From the NCBI RefSeq assembly GCF_030295405.1, contig NZ_AP027080.1:496001-560000 (forward strand): a DNA stretch of 64,000 nt, written 5' to 3'. Positions 51,351 through 60,100 of this stretch are shown one piece after another. Numbering within the stretch: the stretch's first letter is position 1; every line of letters begins with the position of its first letter. A program made the translations under genes and the position numbers. The stretch is from Mesoterricola silvestris. Lineage in GTDB: Bacteria > Acidobacteriota > Holophagae > Holophagales > Holophagaceae. A model generated the notes under the pieces. The model was not told the origin of the DNA and did not search any database. It saw nothing but the letters and a program-made list of their open reading frames with translations.

Positions 51351-52973
51351 ATGCAATGGTTCAAGCAGCTCCGTCTCGCCACCCAGCTCATCCTGGCCTT
51401 CGTCCTGGTCGCCCTCATCGCCGGAGGCGTGGGCGCCATCGGGATCCTCAACCTCGGCAAGCTCGCCGAAAGCGACCGCTTCATGTTCGATTCCGCCACC
51501 GCGCCCATGAAGAACCTGGACGCCATCAACGGGAACTTCCAGCTGGTGCGCAACTCCCTGAGCAAGACCATCGCCGCTCCCGACAAGGAGAAGCTCGCCA
51601 TGGTGCTCACGGCCTACGAGAAGAACTGGAAGATCATGCAGGACGCCATGACCGCCTACGCCAAGCAGGCCACCACGGCGGAGGAGAAGGCCAACCTGGC
51701 CCGGCTCAAGGAACTCACCGTCACCTATGACCGGGAAGTGGCCCAGCCCATGATCCGCTTCCGGAACGAGAACAAGATCGCCGATTCCGTGGCCGTGTCC
51801 TACAGCGCCAACGTCGGCAAGATCACCAACGAGCTCAACGGCGTCATCGAGAAGATGATCCGCGAGAACGTGGAGGCGGCCGAGTCCATCGCCACCGCCA
51901 ACGCCCAGACCGCGCGCTCGGCCTCCATCCAGATGACCGTGGCCATCGGGGTGGGCATGCTCCTGGCCGTGGGCCTGGGGCTCCTGGTGACCTCCCTCAT
52001 CAAGCAGCAGGTGGGGGGCGAGCCCGGCTACGCGGCGTCCATCGTGCGCCAGGTGGCCGAAGGCAACCTCGCCCTGGAGGTGGTGACGGCCCAGGGCGAC
52101 ACCGGGAGCGTGATGGCCTCCATCAAGGTCATGGTGGAAAAGCTCTCCGACGTGGTGGGCCAGGTGCAGGAATCCTCCGATATGCTGGTGGGCGCCTCGG
52201 AGCAGCTGAGCTCCACGGCCCAGTCCCTGAGCCAGGGCGCTAGCGAACAGGCTGCCAGCGTCCAGGAGACCAGCGCCTCCATGGAGGAGATGAGCGCCTC
52301 CATCGCCCAGAACAACGAGAACGCCAAGGTCACCGGGGACCTGGCCTCCCGCACCGCCGTGGAGACCCTGGACGGCGGCAGGGCGGTGAAGGAGACTGTG
52401 GGGGCCATGAAGCAGATCGCCCAGAAGATCGCCATCATCGACGACATCGCATACCAGACGAACCTCCTGGCCCTCAACGCCGCCATCGAGGCGGGCCGGG
52501 CCGGGGAGCACGGCAAGGGCTTCGCCGTGGTGGCCGCGGAGGTGCGCAAGCTGGCCGAGCGCAGCCAGGTGGCGGCCGAAGAGATCAGCGGGCTGGCGTC
52601 GGGCAGCGTGGAACTGGCGGAACGGGCGGGCGCCCTGCTGGACACCATCGTCCCGTCCATCCAGAAGACCTCCGACCTGGTCATGGAGATCGCCGCCGCC
52701 TCCGCGGAACAGAATTCCGGAGTGGGCCAGATCAACGGCGCCATCGGCCAGATCAGCCAGGCCGTGGCCCAGAACGCCGCGGCCTCCGAGGAACTGGCCT
52801 CCACCTCCGAGGAGGTGAATGCCCAGGCGCAGGAGATGCAGAACACCGTCGCCTTCTTCCATCTGGCGGGCATGCGCTCCCAGGCCCGGAGGAAGCCCGC
52901 GCCCCAGCCCGCCGCCCGGGCCCCCCGGGCCCGGGGACCCGTCGCGGACGAACGTGAATTTTCCAGGTTCTGA
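51351..52973 (+). CDS. Methyl-accepting chemotaxis protein (transmembrane), second copy
   Basis: A 540-residue receptor with TM1 about 11-32, four-helix-bundle sensor, TM2 about 193-213 and HAMP-like linker. Its cytoplasmic signalling domain is almost identical to that of the first MCP of the operon, while the sensor halves differ; this suggests recent duplication or gene conversion of the 3' half. The tail is Arg/Pro-rich and again ends EFSRF. AGGGAGG nine bases before the ATG supports the start. Placed between cheA and cheW. Confidence 0.94.
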   Translation: MQWFKQLRLATQLILAFVLVALIAGGVGAIGILNLGKLAESDRFMFDSATAPMKNLDAINGNFQLVRNSLSKTIAAPDKEKLAMVLTAYEKNWKIMQDAMTAYAKQATTAEEKANLARLKELTVTYDREVAQPMIRFRNENKIADSVAVSYSANVGKITNELNGVIEKMIRENVEAAESIATANAQTARSASIQMTVAIGVGMLLAVGLGLLVTSLIKQQVGGEPGYAASIVRQVAEGNLALEVVTAQGDTGSVMASIKVMVEKLSDVVGQVQESSDMLVGASEQLSSTAQSLSQGASEQAASVQETSASMEEMSASIAQNNENAKVTGDLASRTAVETLDGGRAVKETVGAMKQIAQKIAIIDDIAYQTNLLALNAAIEAGRAGEHGKGFAVVAAEVRKLAERSQVAAEEISGLASGSVELAERAGALLDTIVPSIQKTSDLVMEIAAASAEQNSGVGQINGAIGQISQAVAQNAAASEELASTSEEVNAQAQEMQNTVAFFHLAGMRSQARRKPAPQPAARAPRARGPVADEREFSRF

Positions 52974-52988
52974 GGGAAGGAGGCGCAT

Positions 52989-53528
52989 ATGGCGGAATCC
53001 ATGCAGGTCAACAAGCGCACCCGGGCCGCGGTGGAGAGGGCCCAGGTGGAGAAGAAGGACCAGTTCCTGGCCTTCGTGCTGGGCGGGGAGCATTTCGCCA
53101 TGGACATCCGGTCCATCAAGGAGGTGATCCAGTACGGGTCCCTCACGGAAGTGCCGCTCATGCCGGATTTCATCCGGGGGGTGATCAACCTGCGGGGCGC
53201 GGTGGTGCCGGTGATCGACCTGTCGGTGCGCTTCGGCCGCCCCGCCACCGAGGTGGCGCGGCGCACCTGCGTGGTGATCCTGGAGGTGGAGCAGGCCGGG
53301 GAGGTGGTGGAACTGGGCGTCATCGTGGACCACGTGAGCGAGGTCCTGGAGATCGGCGCCTCGGAGATCGAGCCGGCCCCGTCCTTCGGGAGCACCCTGC
53401 GCAGCGAGTTCCTGGCGGGGGTGGGCAAGGTGGGCGGGAAGTTCGTCATCCTCCTGGACGTCAACCACGTCCTTTCCATCGAAGAGATGGCGGCCCTGGG
53501 GGCCGGCGCCAGGACGGAAGCTTCGTGA
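52989..53528 (+). CDS. cheW: Chemotaxis adaptor CheW
   Basis: A 179-residue CheW-like domain: QFLAFVLGGEHFAMDIRSIKEVIQ, LTEVPLMPDFIRGVINLRGAVVPVIDLSVRFG, and GVIVDHVSEVLEI. It bridges receptors and CheA. The N-terminus has about 25 charged extra residues. The stop codon overlaps the cheR GTG start (GTGA), indicating coupled translation. GGAGG upstream of the ATG supports the start. Confidence 0.94.
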   Translation: MAESMQVNKRTRAAVERAQVEKKDQFLAFVLGGEHFAMDIRSIKEVIQYGSLTEVPLMPDFIRGVINLRGAVVPVIDLSVRFGRPATEVARRTCVVILEVEQAGEVVELGVIVDHVSEVLEIGASEIEPAPSFGSTLRSEFLAGVGKVGGKFVILLDVNHVLSIEEMAALGAGARTEAS

Positions 53529-54370
53529 CCCTGCGCCCGACTCCGCCCGCATCGCCGCTGACGCCCGGCTCCCCGGCCATCTCCGACCAGGAGTTCGGCC
53601 GCATCCGGACCCTGGTCAAGCAGCTCACGGGCATCAACCTGTCGGACCAGAAGAAGGCCCTGGTGGTGGGCAGGCTGGGCAGCCGGCTCCGCCACCGGGG
53701 CCTGGCTTCCTTCGGGGCCTATTTCAAGATCCTCCAGGACCCCTCCGAGAAGGCCGAACTGCAGACGGCCATCGACCTGATGACCACCAACGAGACCTCC
53801 TTCTTCCGGGAGCCCGAGCACTTCCGCATCCTCGCCGACCACATCCGCGCCCTGCGCCCCGTGCCCTTCCCCTTCAAGGTGTGGAGCGCGGCCAGCTCCA
53901 GCGGGGAGGAGGCCTACACCATCGCCATGGTCCTTTCCGAGGTGCTGGGAACCGCCGACTGGCAGGTGCACGGCACCGACATCAGCACCCGCGTCCTGGA
54001 GCGGGCCCGGACCGGCCTCTACCCCATCGAGCGCAGCGCCGGCATCCCCAAGGACCTGCTCCACGCCCACTGCCTCAAGGGGGGCGGCAAGCAGGAAGGC
54101 ATGTTCCTCATCGGCAAGCAGCTCCGGCAGCGGGTCACCTTCACCCAGGCCAACCTCATCCAGCCCCTGCCCAGGCTGGGGCCCTTCGACGTGGCCTTCC
54201 TGCGCAACGTCCTCATCTACTTCGAGCCTCCCCAGAAGAAGCAGGTGGTGGACGCCGTCGCCGCGCAGATCAAGCCGGGGGGCCTGCTCATCGTCGGACA
54301 CTCCGAGAGCCTCACCGGCCTCGACCACAGCCTCGTCCCCCTTCGCCCGACGGTGTACCGTGTCCCCTGA
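53525..54370 (+). CDS. cheR: Chemoreceptor methyltransferase CheR
   Basis: A 281-residue SAM-dependent methyltransferase with GTG start overlapping the cheW stop. The N-terminal helical domain (about 20-80) is followed by the SAM fold with [42 protein letters not shown] and [14 protein letters not shown], all CheR signatures. It adds methyl groups to receptor glutamates, and with the EFSRF receptor tails, tethering via the beta-subdomain is expected. It overlaps cheB by 11 bases. Confidence 0.94.
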   Translation: MTLRPTPPASPLTPGSPAISDQEFGRIRTLVKQLTGINLSDQKKALVVGRLGSRLRHRGLASFGAYFKILQDPSEKAELQTAIDLMTTNETSFFREPEHFRILADHIRALRPVPFPFKVWSAASSSGEEAYTIAMVLSEVLGTADWQVHGTDISTRVLERARTGLYPIERSAGIPKDLLHAHCLKGGGKQEGMFLIGKQLRQRVTFTQANLIQPLPRLGPFDVAFLRNVLIYFEPPQKKQVVDAVAAQIKPGGLLIVGHSESLTGLDHSLVPLRPTVYRVP

Positions 54371-55409
54371 CCCCATCAAAGTCCTGATCATCGACGATTC
54401 CGCGGTGGTGCGGCAGGCCCTCACGGAGATCCTGGGCAAGGACCGGGGCATCAAGGTCATCGGCCAGGCCATGGATCCGCTTTTCGCCATGGAGAAGATG
54501 AAGAAGGAATGGCCCGACGTCATCCTCCTGGACGTGGAGATGCCGCGCATGGACGGGATCACCTTCCTGCGCAAGATCATGGCCGAGCACCCCACGCCCG
54601 TCATCATCTGCTCCTCCCTCACCGCCAAGGGCGCAGAGACCACCATGCAGGCCCTGGCCGCCGGCGCCTTCACGATCTTCACCAAGCCCACCATGGGCGT
54701 GAAGAACTTCCTGGAGGACAGCTCGGGCGACCTGGTCGTGGCCGTGCGGGCCGCGGCGGGGGCCCGGGTGAACCGGGTGCTCAAGCCCGTCCCCCCCAAG
54801 GCCAACGCCGACATCGTCCTGCCCCCCGGAGGGGAGTCCATGGTGGTCACCACGGAGCGGTTCACCGCCATCGGCACCTCCACCGGGGGCACCCAGGCCC
54901 TGGAATTCGTCCTGGCCTCGCTGCCCCGCACCTGCCCAGGCATCGTGGTGGTCCAGCACATGCCCGAGAAGTTCACGGCCGCCTTCGCGGCCCGGCTCAA
55001 CAGCATCTGCGAGATCGAGGTGCGGGAGGCCCGGACCGGGGACCGCGTCCTGGCCGGCCGCGCCCTCATCGCCCCCGGCGGGAAGCACCTCGTGGTGCGC
55101 CGCAGCGGCGCCCAGTACGTGGCCGAGGTGGTGAGCGCGCCCCCCGTGAACCGGCACTGCCCCTCCGTGGACGTGCTGTTCCGCTCCGTGGCCAAGTACG
55201 CCGGCCGGAACGCCCTGGGGGTGATCATGACCGGCATGGGCGACGACGGCGCCCGGGGCCTCCTGGAGATGAAGCAGGCCGGAGCCCACACCCTGGCCCA
55301 GGACGAGGAGAGCTGCGTGGTCTTCGGCATGCCCAAGGAGGCCATCAAGCTCGGCGCCGCCGACAAGGTCGTCCCCCTCTCCATGATCCCCGAACTCATC
55401 GCCCGCTGA
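54360..55409 (+). CDS. cheB: Chemoreceptor methylesterase/deamidase CheB
   Basis: A 349-residue two-domain response regulator. The receiver domain has IDDS and Asp58 in [12 protein letters not shown]. The esterase domain (about 160-345) has the triad residues Ser174 in [11 protein letters not shown], His in VVQHMPEKF and Asp in [11 protein letters not shown]. It removes methyl groups or deamidates receptors after phosphorylation by CheA. It starts with GTG within the end of cheR. Confidence 0.94.
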   Translation: MSPDPIKVLIIDDSAVVRQALTEILGKDRGIKVIGQAMDPLFAMEKMKKEWPDVILLDVEMPRMDGITFLRKIMAEHPTPVIICSSLTAKGAETTMQALAAGAFTIFTKPTMGVKNFLEDSSGDLVVAVRAAAGARVNRVLKPVPPKANADIVLPPGGESMVVTTERFTAIGTSTGGTQALEFVLASLPRTCPGIVVVQHMPEKFTAAFAARLNSICEIEVREARTGDRVLAGRALIAPGGKHLVVRRSGAQYVAEVVSAPPVNRHCPSVDVLFRSVAKYAGRNALGVIMTGMGDDGARGLLEMKQAGAHTLAQDEESCVVFGMPKEAIKLGAADKVVPLSMIPELIAR

Positions 55410-55425
55410 CTTCCGGAGCGCACCC

Positions 55426-56655
55426 ATGGAGACCCAGGAAACCCTTCTCATCATCGACGACGACGCGGGGCTCAGGCGGGCCCTGCGGGCCTTCCTGGAG
55501 GGCATCGGCCTGCGGGTGCTGGACGCCCCCGACGGGGTGCGGGGCCTGGACCTGGCCCGGAGGGAGGGGCCGGTCATGGTCCTGCTGGACCTGACCATGC
55601 CCGGCATGAGCGGGTTCGAGGTGTGCCGGGAGCTGGCGGCCCTGCCCGGGGACCACCATCCCGTGGTGATCGTCATGAGCGGCCTCCTGGGCACCACCCA
55701 GCGCATGAAGGCCTTCCACGCCGGCGCCGTGGACTGCCTGGCCAAGCCGGTGCAGTACGAGGAGCTGGAGGTGCGGGTGCGCACCCACCTGGCCATCCGC
55801 AGGAACACGGCGGCCCTGAGGGAGAGCCGGGACAAGCTGGGCAAGGCCCTCCACGATTCCGGCGCCATGAACCGCAACCTCCTGGCCCTCAACGAGAAGC
55901 TCCAGCGCTCCGAGGCCGTGAAGACCCGGTTCCTGGCCCTCATGCGCAACGAGATCTACAACCCCCTCAGCGACATCATGGGCCTGGCCGACGGCATCGC
56001 CGACCCGTCCCTGCCCCCCGGCAAGGCCCAGGAGCTCGCGGCCCGCATCAAGCACGAGGCCTTCCACCTGGACTGCCAGATCCGCAACGTCTTCACCGCC
56101 GCCGAGGTGGAGGCCGGCGAGTCCAGTCCCTTCGTCACGAAGGTGGACGTGGCGTCGGTGGCGGAGGACGTGGTGGCCTCCTTCGCGCCCATGGCCAGGA
56201 CCCGGGGCATCACCCTGCGCATGGATCTCCAGGGCCTCGGGGCGGACTTCCCCACCGACGCGGACATGCTCCACCACATCCTGGCCAACCTCCTTTCCAA
56301 CGCCGTGCAGCACGGGGCGGGCGTCGCGGAGCTGCGCGCCACGGAGACGGAGGCCGGCCTGGTGCTGGAGGTGCAGGACGCCGGGCCGGGCATCGCAGGG
56401 GCCTCCCTCAAGGCCATCTTCGAGCCCTTCCGCCACGCCGACGGCCCCTTCAAGGTGGCCCGGGGCCAGGGCCTGGGACTGGTGGTGGCGAGGGCCCTGG
56501 TGGACATCCTGGACGGCCGGCTCGACGTGGAAAGCGAGCCGGGCCAGGGGAGCCTGTTCCGGGTGACCCTGCCCAGGACCACGTCCCTGGCCAACCCCGA
56601 CGCCCACGCCCAGGACGACAACATCATCTTCTTCGACGAGCCCCAAGCGTTCTGA
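55426..56655 (+). CDS. Receiver-histidine kinase-like protein with Asn in the H-box
   Basis: A 409-residue cytoplasmic protein. The receiver domain (about 5-120) has IDDD and Asp55 in VLLDLTMPGMSG. A coiled coil (about 125-160) is followed by a HisKA-like helix KTRFLALMRNEIYNPL in which the phospho-accepting His is replaced by Asn175, then an HATPase_c domain with N box HILANLLSNAVQHG, DAGPGIAG and GQGLGLVVARA (about 260-385). The ATP-binding lobe is intact, so it may act as an ATP-binding or phosphatase-type pseudokinase. The C-terminus has DDNIIFFDEPQAF. It lies between cheB and cheD (gaps 16 and 2 bases). Confidence 0.88.
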   Translation: METQETLLIIDDDAGLRRALRAFLEGIGLRVLDAPDGVRGLDLARREGPVMVLLDLTMPGMSGFEVCRELAALPGDHHPVVIVMSGLLGTTQRMKAFHAGAVDCLAKPVQYEELEVRVRTHLAIRRNTAALRESRDKLGKALHDSGAMNRNLLALNEKLQRSEAVKTRFLALMRNEIYNPLSDIMGLADGIADPSLPPGKAQELAARIKHEAFHLDCQIRNVFTAAEVEAGESSPFVTKVDVASVAEDVVASFAPMARTRGITLRMDLQGLGADFPTDADMLHHILANLLSNAVQHGAGVAELRATETEAGLVLEVQDAGPGIAGASLKAIFEPFRHADGPFKVARGQGLGLVVARALVDILDGRLDVESEPGQGSLFRVTLPRTTSLANPDAHAQDDNIIFFDEPQAF

Positions 56656-56657
56656 CC

Positions 56658-57173
56658 ATGGAACCGCCCCTGGAGAAGATCCCCACACACTACCTCTACC
56701 CCTGCATGGTGTTCGCCCACCGGCAGGAGTTCGAGGTGTCCACGGTGCTGGGATCCTGCGTCGCCGTGTGCCTCTGGGACCCGGGGATCCAGATGGGCGG
56801 GATCAACCACTACATGCTGGCCCTGTGGAACGGGGACGGCCTGCCCACCCCCAAGTACGGCAACATCGCCATGGAGAAGCTCCTCCGGGCCATGTTCGAC
56901 CGGGGCTGCACCCGGGAGCGCCTGGTGGCCAAGGTCTTCGGCGGGGGCAACGTCATCGGCAACAGCCAGGGCGCGGTCACCGTGGGCGAACGCAACATCG
57001 CGGTGGCGCGGGAACTGCTCCAGGACGCGGGCATCCCCATCGTGGCTTCGGACGTGGGCGGGGACGTGGGGCGCAAGATCATCTTCAACACCCGCACCGG
57101 CACGGTGCTCATGTCCCGCCTCAAGCGCATGGACGGCAAGCCCCTGGATCTCCCCGACGGCAGGCCGCGGTAG
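56658..57173 (+). CDS. cheD: Chemoreceptor glutamine deamidase CheD
   Basis: A 171-residue protein with the CheD signature VLGSCVAVCLWD (catalytic Cys) and GGINHYMLAL (catalytic His), followed by KVFGGGNVIGNSQ and GRKIIFNTRTGTVLMSRL. CheD deamidates receptor glutamines and, in some bacteria, partners CheC; no cheC or cheX gene is seen here. Last gene of the chemosensory operon. Confidence 0.94.
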   Translation: MEPPLEKIPTHYLYPCMVFAHRQEFEVSTVLGSCVAVCLWDPGIQMGGINHYMLALWNGDGLPTPKYGNIAMEKLLRAMFDRGCTRERLVAKVFGGGNVIGNSQGAVTVGERNIAVARELLQDAGIPIVASDVGGDVGRKIIFNTRTGTVLMSRLKRMDGKPLDLPDGRPR

Positions 57174-57182
57174 AATCGTTCC

Positions 57183-60100
57183 ATGGAGGACAGGGACTGG
57201 ATCGAGGTGAAGGCCGCGCGGGAGCACAACCTGCGTGGCGTGGACGTCAGGATTCCCCGGGGCCTCCTCACCGTCGTCACCGGCGTTTCCGGCTCCGGGA
57301 AGTCCTCCCTGGCCTTCGACACCCTCTTCCGGGAGGGCCAGCGGCGGTTCCTGGAGACGCTCCCCTCCTTCTCCCGGCAGTTCACCGGCGGCCTGGCCCG
57401 GCCCGACGTGGCCTCCATCGGGGGACTGGGCCCCGCGGTGGCCGTGGGCCAGCGCGCGGCCCTGGCCAATCCCCGCTCCACCGTGGGGACCCTCACCGAG
57501 GTGTGGGACCTGCTCCGGCTCCTCTTCGCGCGGCTGGGGAAGGGCCCGGTCCCGGCCACCCGGGGCCTCTTCTCCTTCAACGGCCCCGAGGGGGCCTGCC
57601 CGGCCTGCGCGGGCCTGGGGGTGGAGGACCGCCTGGACCTGGACCTGCTGGTGGCCGATCCGGCCCTCACCCTGCGCCAGGGCGCCCTCCACGTGAGCAC
57701 TCCCAACGGCTACCTGATGTACTCCCAGGTGACCCTGGACGTGCTGGACCAGGTGCTCCGGGCCCACGGCGGCTCCGTGGACATCCCCTGGCGGGACCTG
57801 GGGGAGGAGGCCCGGCACGTCGTCCTCCACGGCTCCGACCGCCTGCGGGTGCCCTACGGCAAGCATCCCCTGGAATCCCGCCTCAAGTGGACCGGCATCA
57901 CCGCCCGGCCCCGCCAGGACGGGTTCTACCGGGGCCTGGTGCCCGTCATGGAGGAGATCCTCCGGGGAAAGCGCAACGATTCCATCCTGCGGTACGTGCG
58001 CACCACGCCGTGCTCCGCCTGCCGCGGCGCGCGCCTGCGCCCGGAGGCCCTGGCGGTGCGGTGGCGGGACCTGGGCATCACGGACCTGGCGGGCCGGACC
58101 GCCTCGGAGCTCCACGCCTTCTTCGCCGGCCTGGACCTCGCCGGCGCCGAGGCTCCGGTGCTGGCCCCCATCCGGGAGGACCTCCTGGCCCGCACGGCCC
58201 TCATGGCCGAACTGGGCCTTGGGTACCTGGCCTTCCACCGCCCCGCGCCCACCCTCTCCCTGGGCGAGGCCCAGCGCCTGCGCCTCCTGACCCTCGCCCT
58301 GGGGGAGCTGAGGGGCCTCCTGCTGGTGCTGGACGAACCCTCCGCCGGCCTCCATCCCGGGGACTCGGCCCGGCTCCTGGGCGTGCTGCGGCGCCTGCGG
58401 GACCAGGGCCAGACGGTGGTGGTCACGGAGCACGACCCCGTCATCGCCCTGGGCGCGGACTGGATCGTGGACCTGGGCCCCGGCCCGGGGCGGGACGGGG
58501 GCGCCGTGCTCTACAGCGGCCCCCCTTCGGGCCTCCTGGAACCCGGCGATTCCCCCACCCGCACCTGGCTCCGGGGCGGGTTCAGGCCCGGGCCCCGGAC
58601 GCCCCGGGAAGGCCCCCGCACCCGCATGGAGGGCCTCGCCCGCAACAACCTCCGGGACCTCGCCATCGACCTGGTGGAAGGCGGCCTCAACGTCATCACC
58701 GGCGTCTCCGGCGCCGGCAAGACCTCCCTGCTGCAGGAGGCCGCCCTGCGCCGGCCCACGCTCCTGGTGGACGCGGCCCCCATCGGCCGCACCCCCCGGT
58801 CCAACGCCGCCACCTACACCGGCGCCTTCGACCTGATCCGGAACCTCTTCGCGGCCACCCCCGAGGCCCGGGCCGCGGGCCTGGGCAAGGGCCACTTCAC
58901 CTTCAACACCCCCGGGGGCCGCTGCGAGACCTGCGAAGGGGCCGGGGTGCTGGAGGTGGGCATGAAGCACCTGGGCGCGGTTTCCGTTCCGTGCCCCGCC
59001 TGCGCCGGCCTCCGCTTCCACCCGGAGGTGCTGGCCGTGCCGTACCGCGGCCGCAGCATCGCCGAGGTGCTCGCGTGCAGCGTCCAGGAGGCCGCCGCCC
59101 TCTTCGGCGACCAGCCCCGGCTGGCCCGGATCCTTTCGGCCCTCCTGGACTGCGGCCTGGGGTACCTCCCCCTGGGGCAGCCCGCCACCACCCTCTCGGG
59201 GGGCGAGGCCCAGCGGGTGAAGCTGGCCACGGAACTGGCCCGGGCGGGGAAGGGCGCCTCCTTCATCGCCCTGGACGAGCCCACCACGGGCCTCCACGCC
59301 GCCGACACCCGGGTGCTCCTGGGGGCCTGGGCGCGCCTGGCCGAGGCGGGGCACACGCTCCTGGTGGTGGACAACGACCCCGGCGTGATCCTGGCCGCCG
59401 ACCACGTCATCGATCTGGGCCCCGGCAGCGGCCCCGAGGGCGGCCGCGTCGTGGTGGCGGGTCCTCCCGCCGCGGTGGCCGCCTGCGAGGCCTCCCTCAC
59501 GGGGGCGGGCCTGCGGGGGTTCCCGCCGCCCGCGCCGTGCCCCCCGGCCCCCGGGGCCCCCCCGCCCATGGAACTCCTGGGCGTCACCACCCACAACCTC
59601 CGGGACCTGGACGCCGCCTTCCCGGCCCGGGGCCTCACGGTGGTCACCGGCCCCTCGGGCTCCGGCAAGAGCTCCCTGGTCTTCGACACCCTCCTGGCCG
59701 AGAGCCGGAACCGCTTCAACGACCTGGTGGCGCCCTGGGCGCGCCGGCTCCTGCCCCGCAAGGGGGGCGCCGAATTCGTGGCGGCGCGCTCCCTCCAGGC
59801 CGCCGTGGCGGTGCCCCAGGCTTCGGGCCGGCGCAACCCCCGCTCCCGGGTGGGCACGGTGACGGAACTGGACGAGCTCTACCGGATGCTCTACGCCCGG
59901 GCCGGGTCCGAGCGGCTCCCGGCCTCGGCCTTCTCCCCCAACGCCGAGGCCGGCGCCTGCCCCCGGTGCAAGGGCCTGGGCTTCCTCCAGGCCTGCGATC
60001 CGGACCGCCTGGTGTCCCGCCCCGACCTGCCCCTGGGCGCGGGGGCCATGGACGGGACCCGCTTCGGCGCCTACCTGGGCGAGCCCGACGGCCGGTACGT

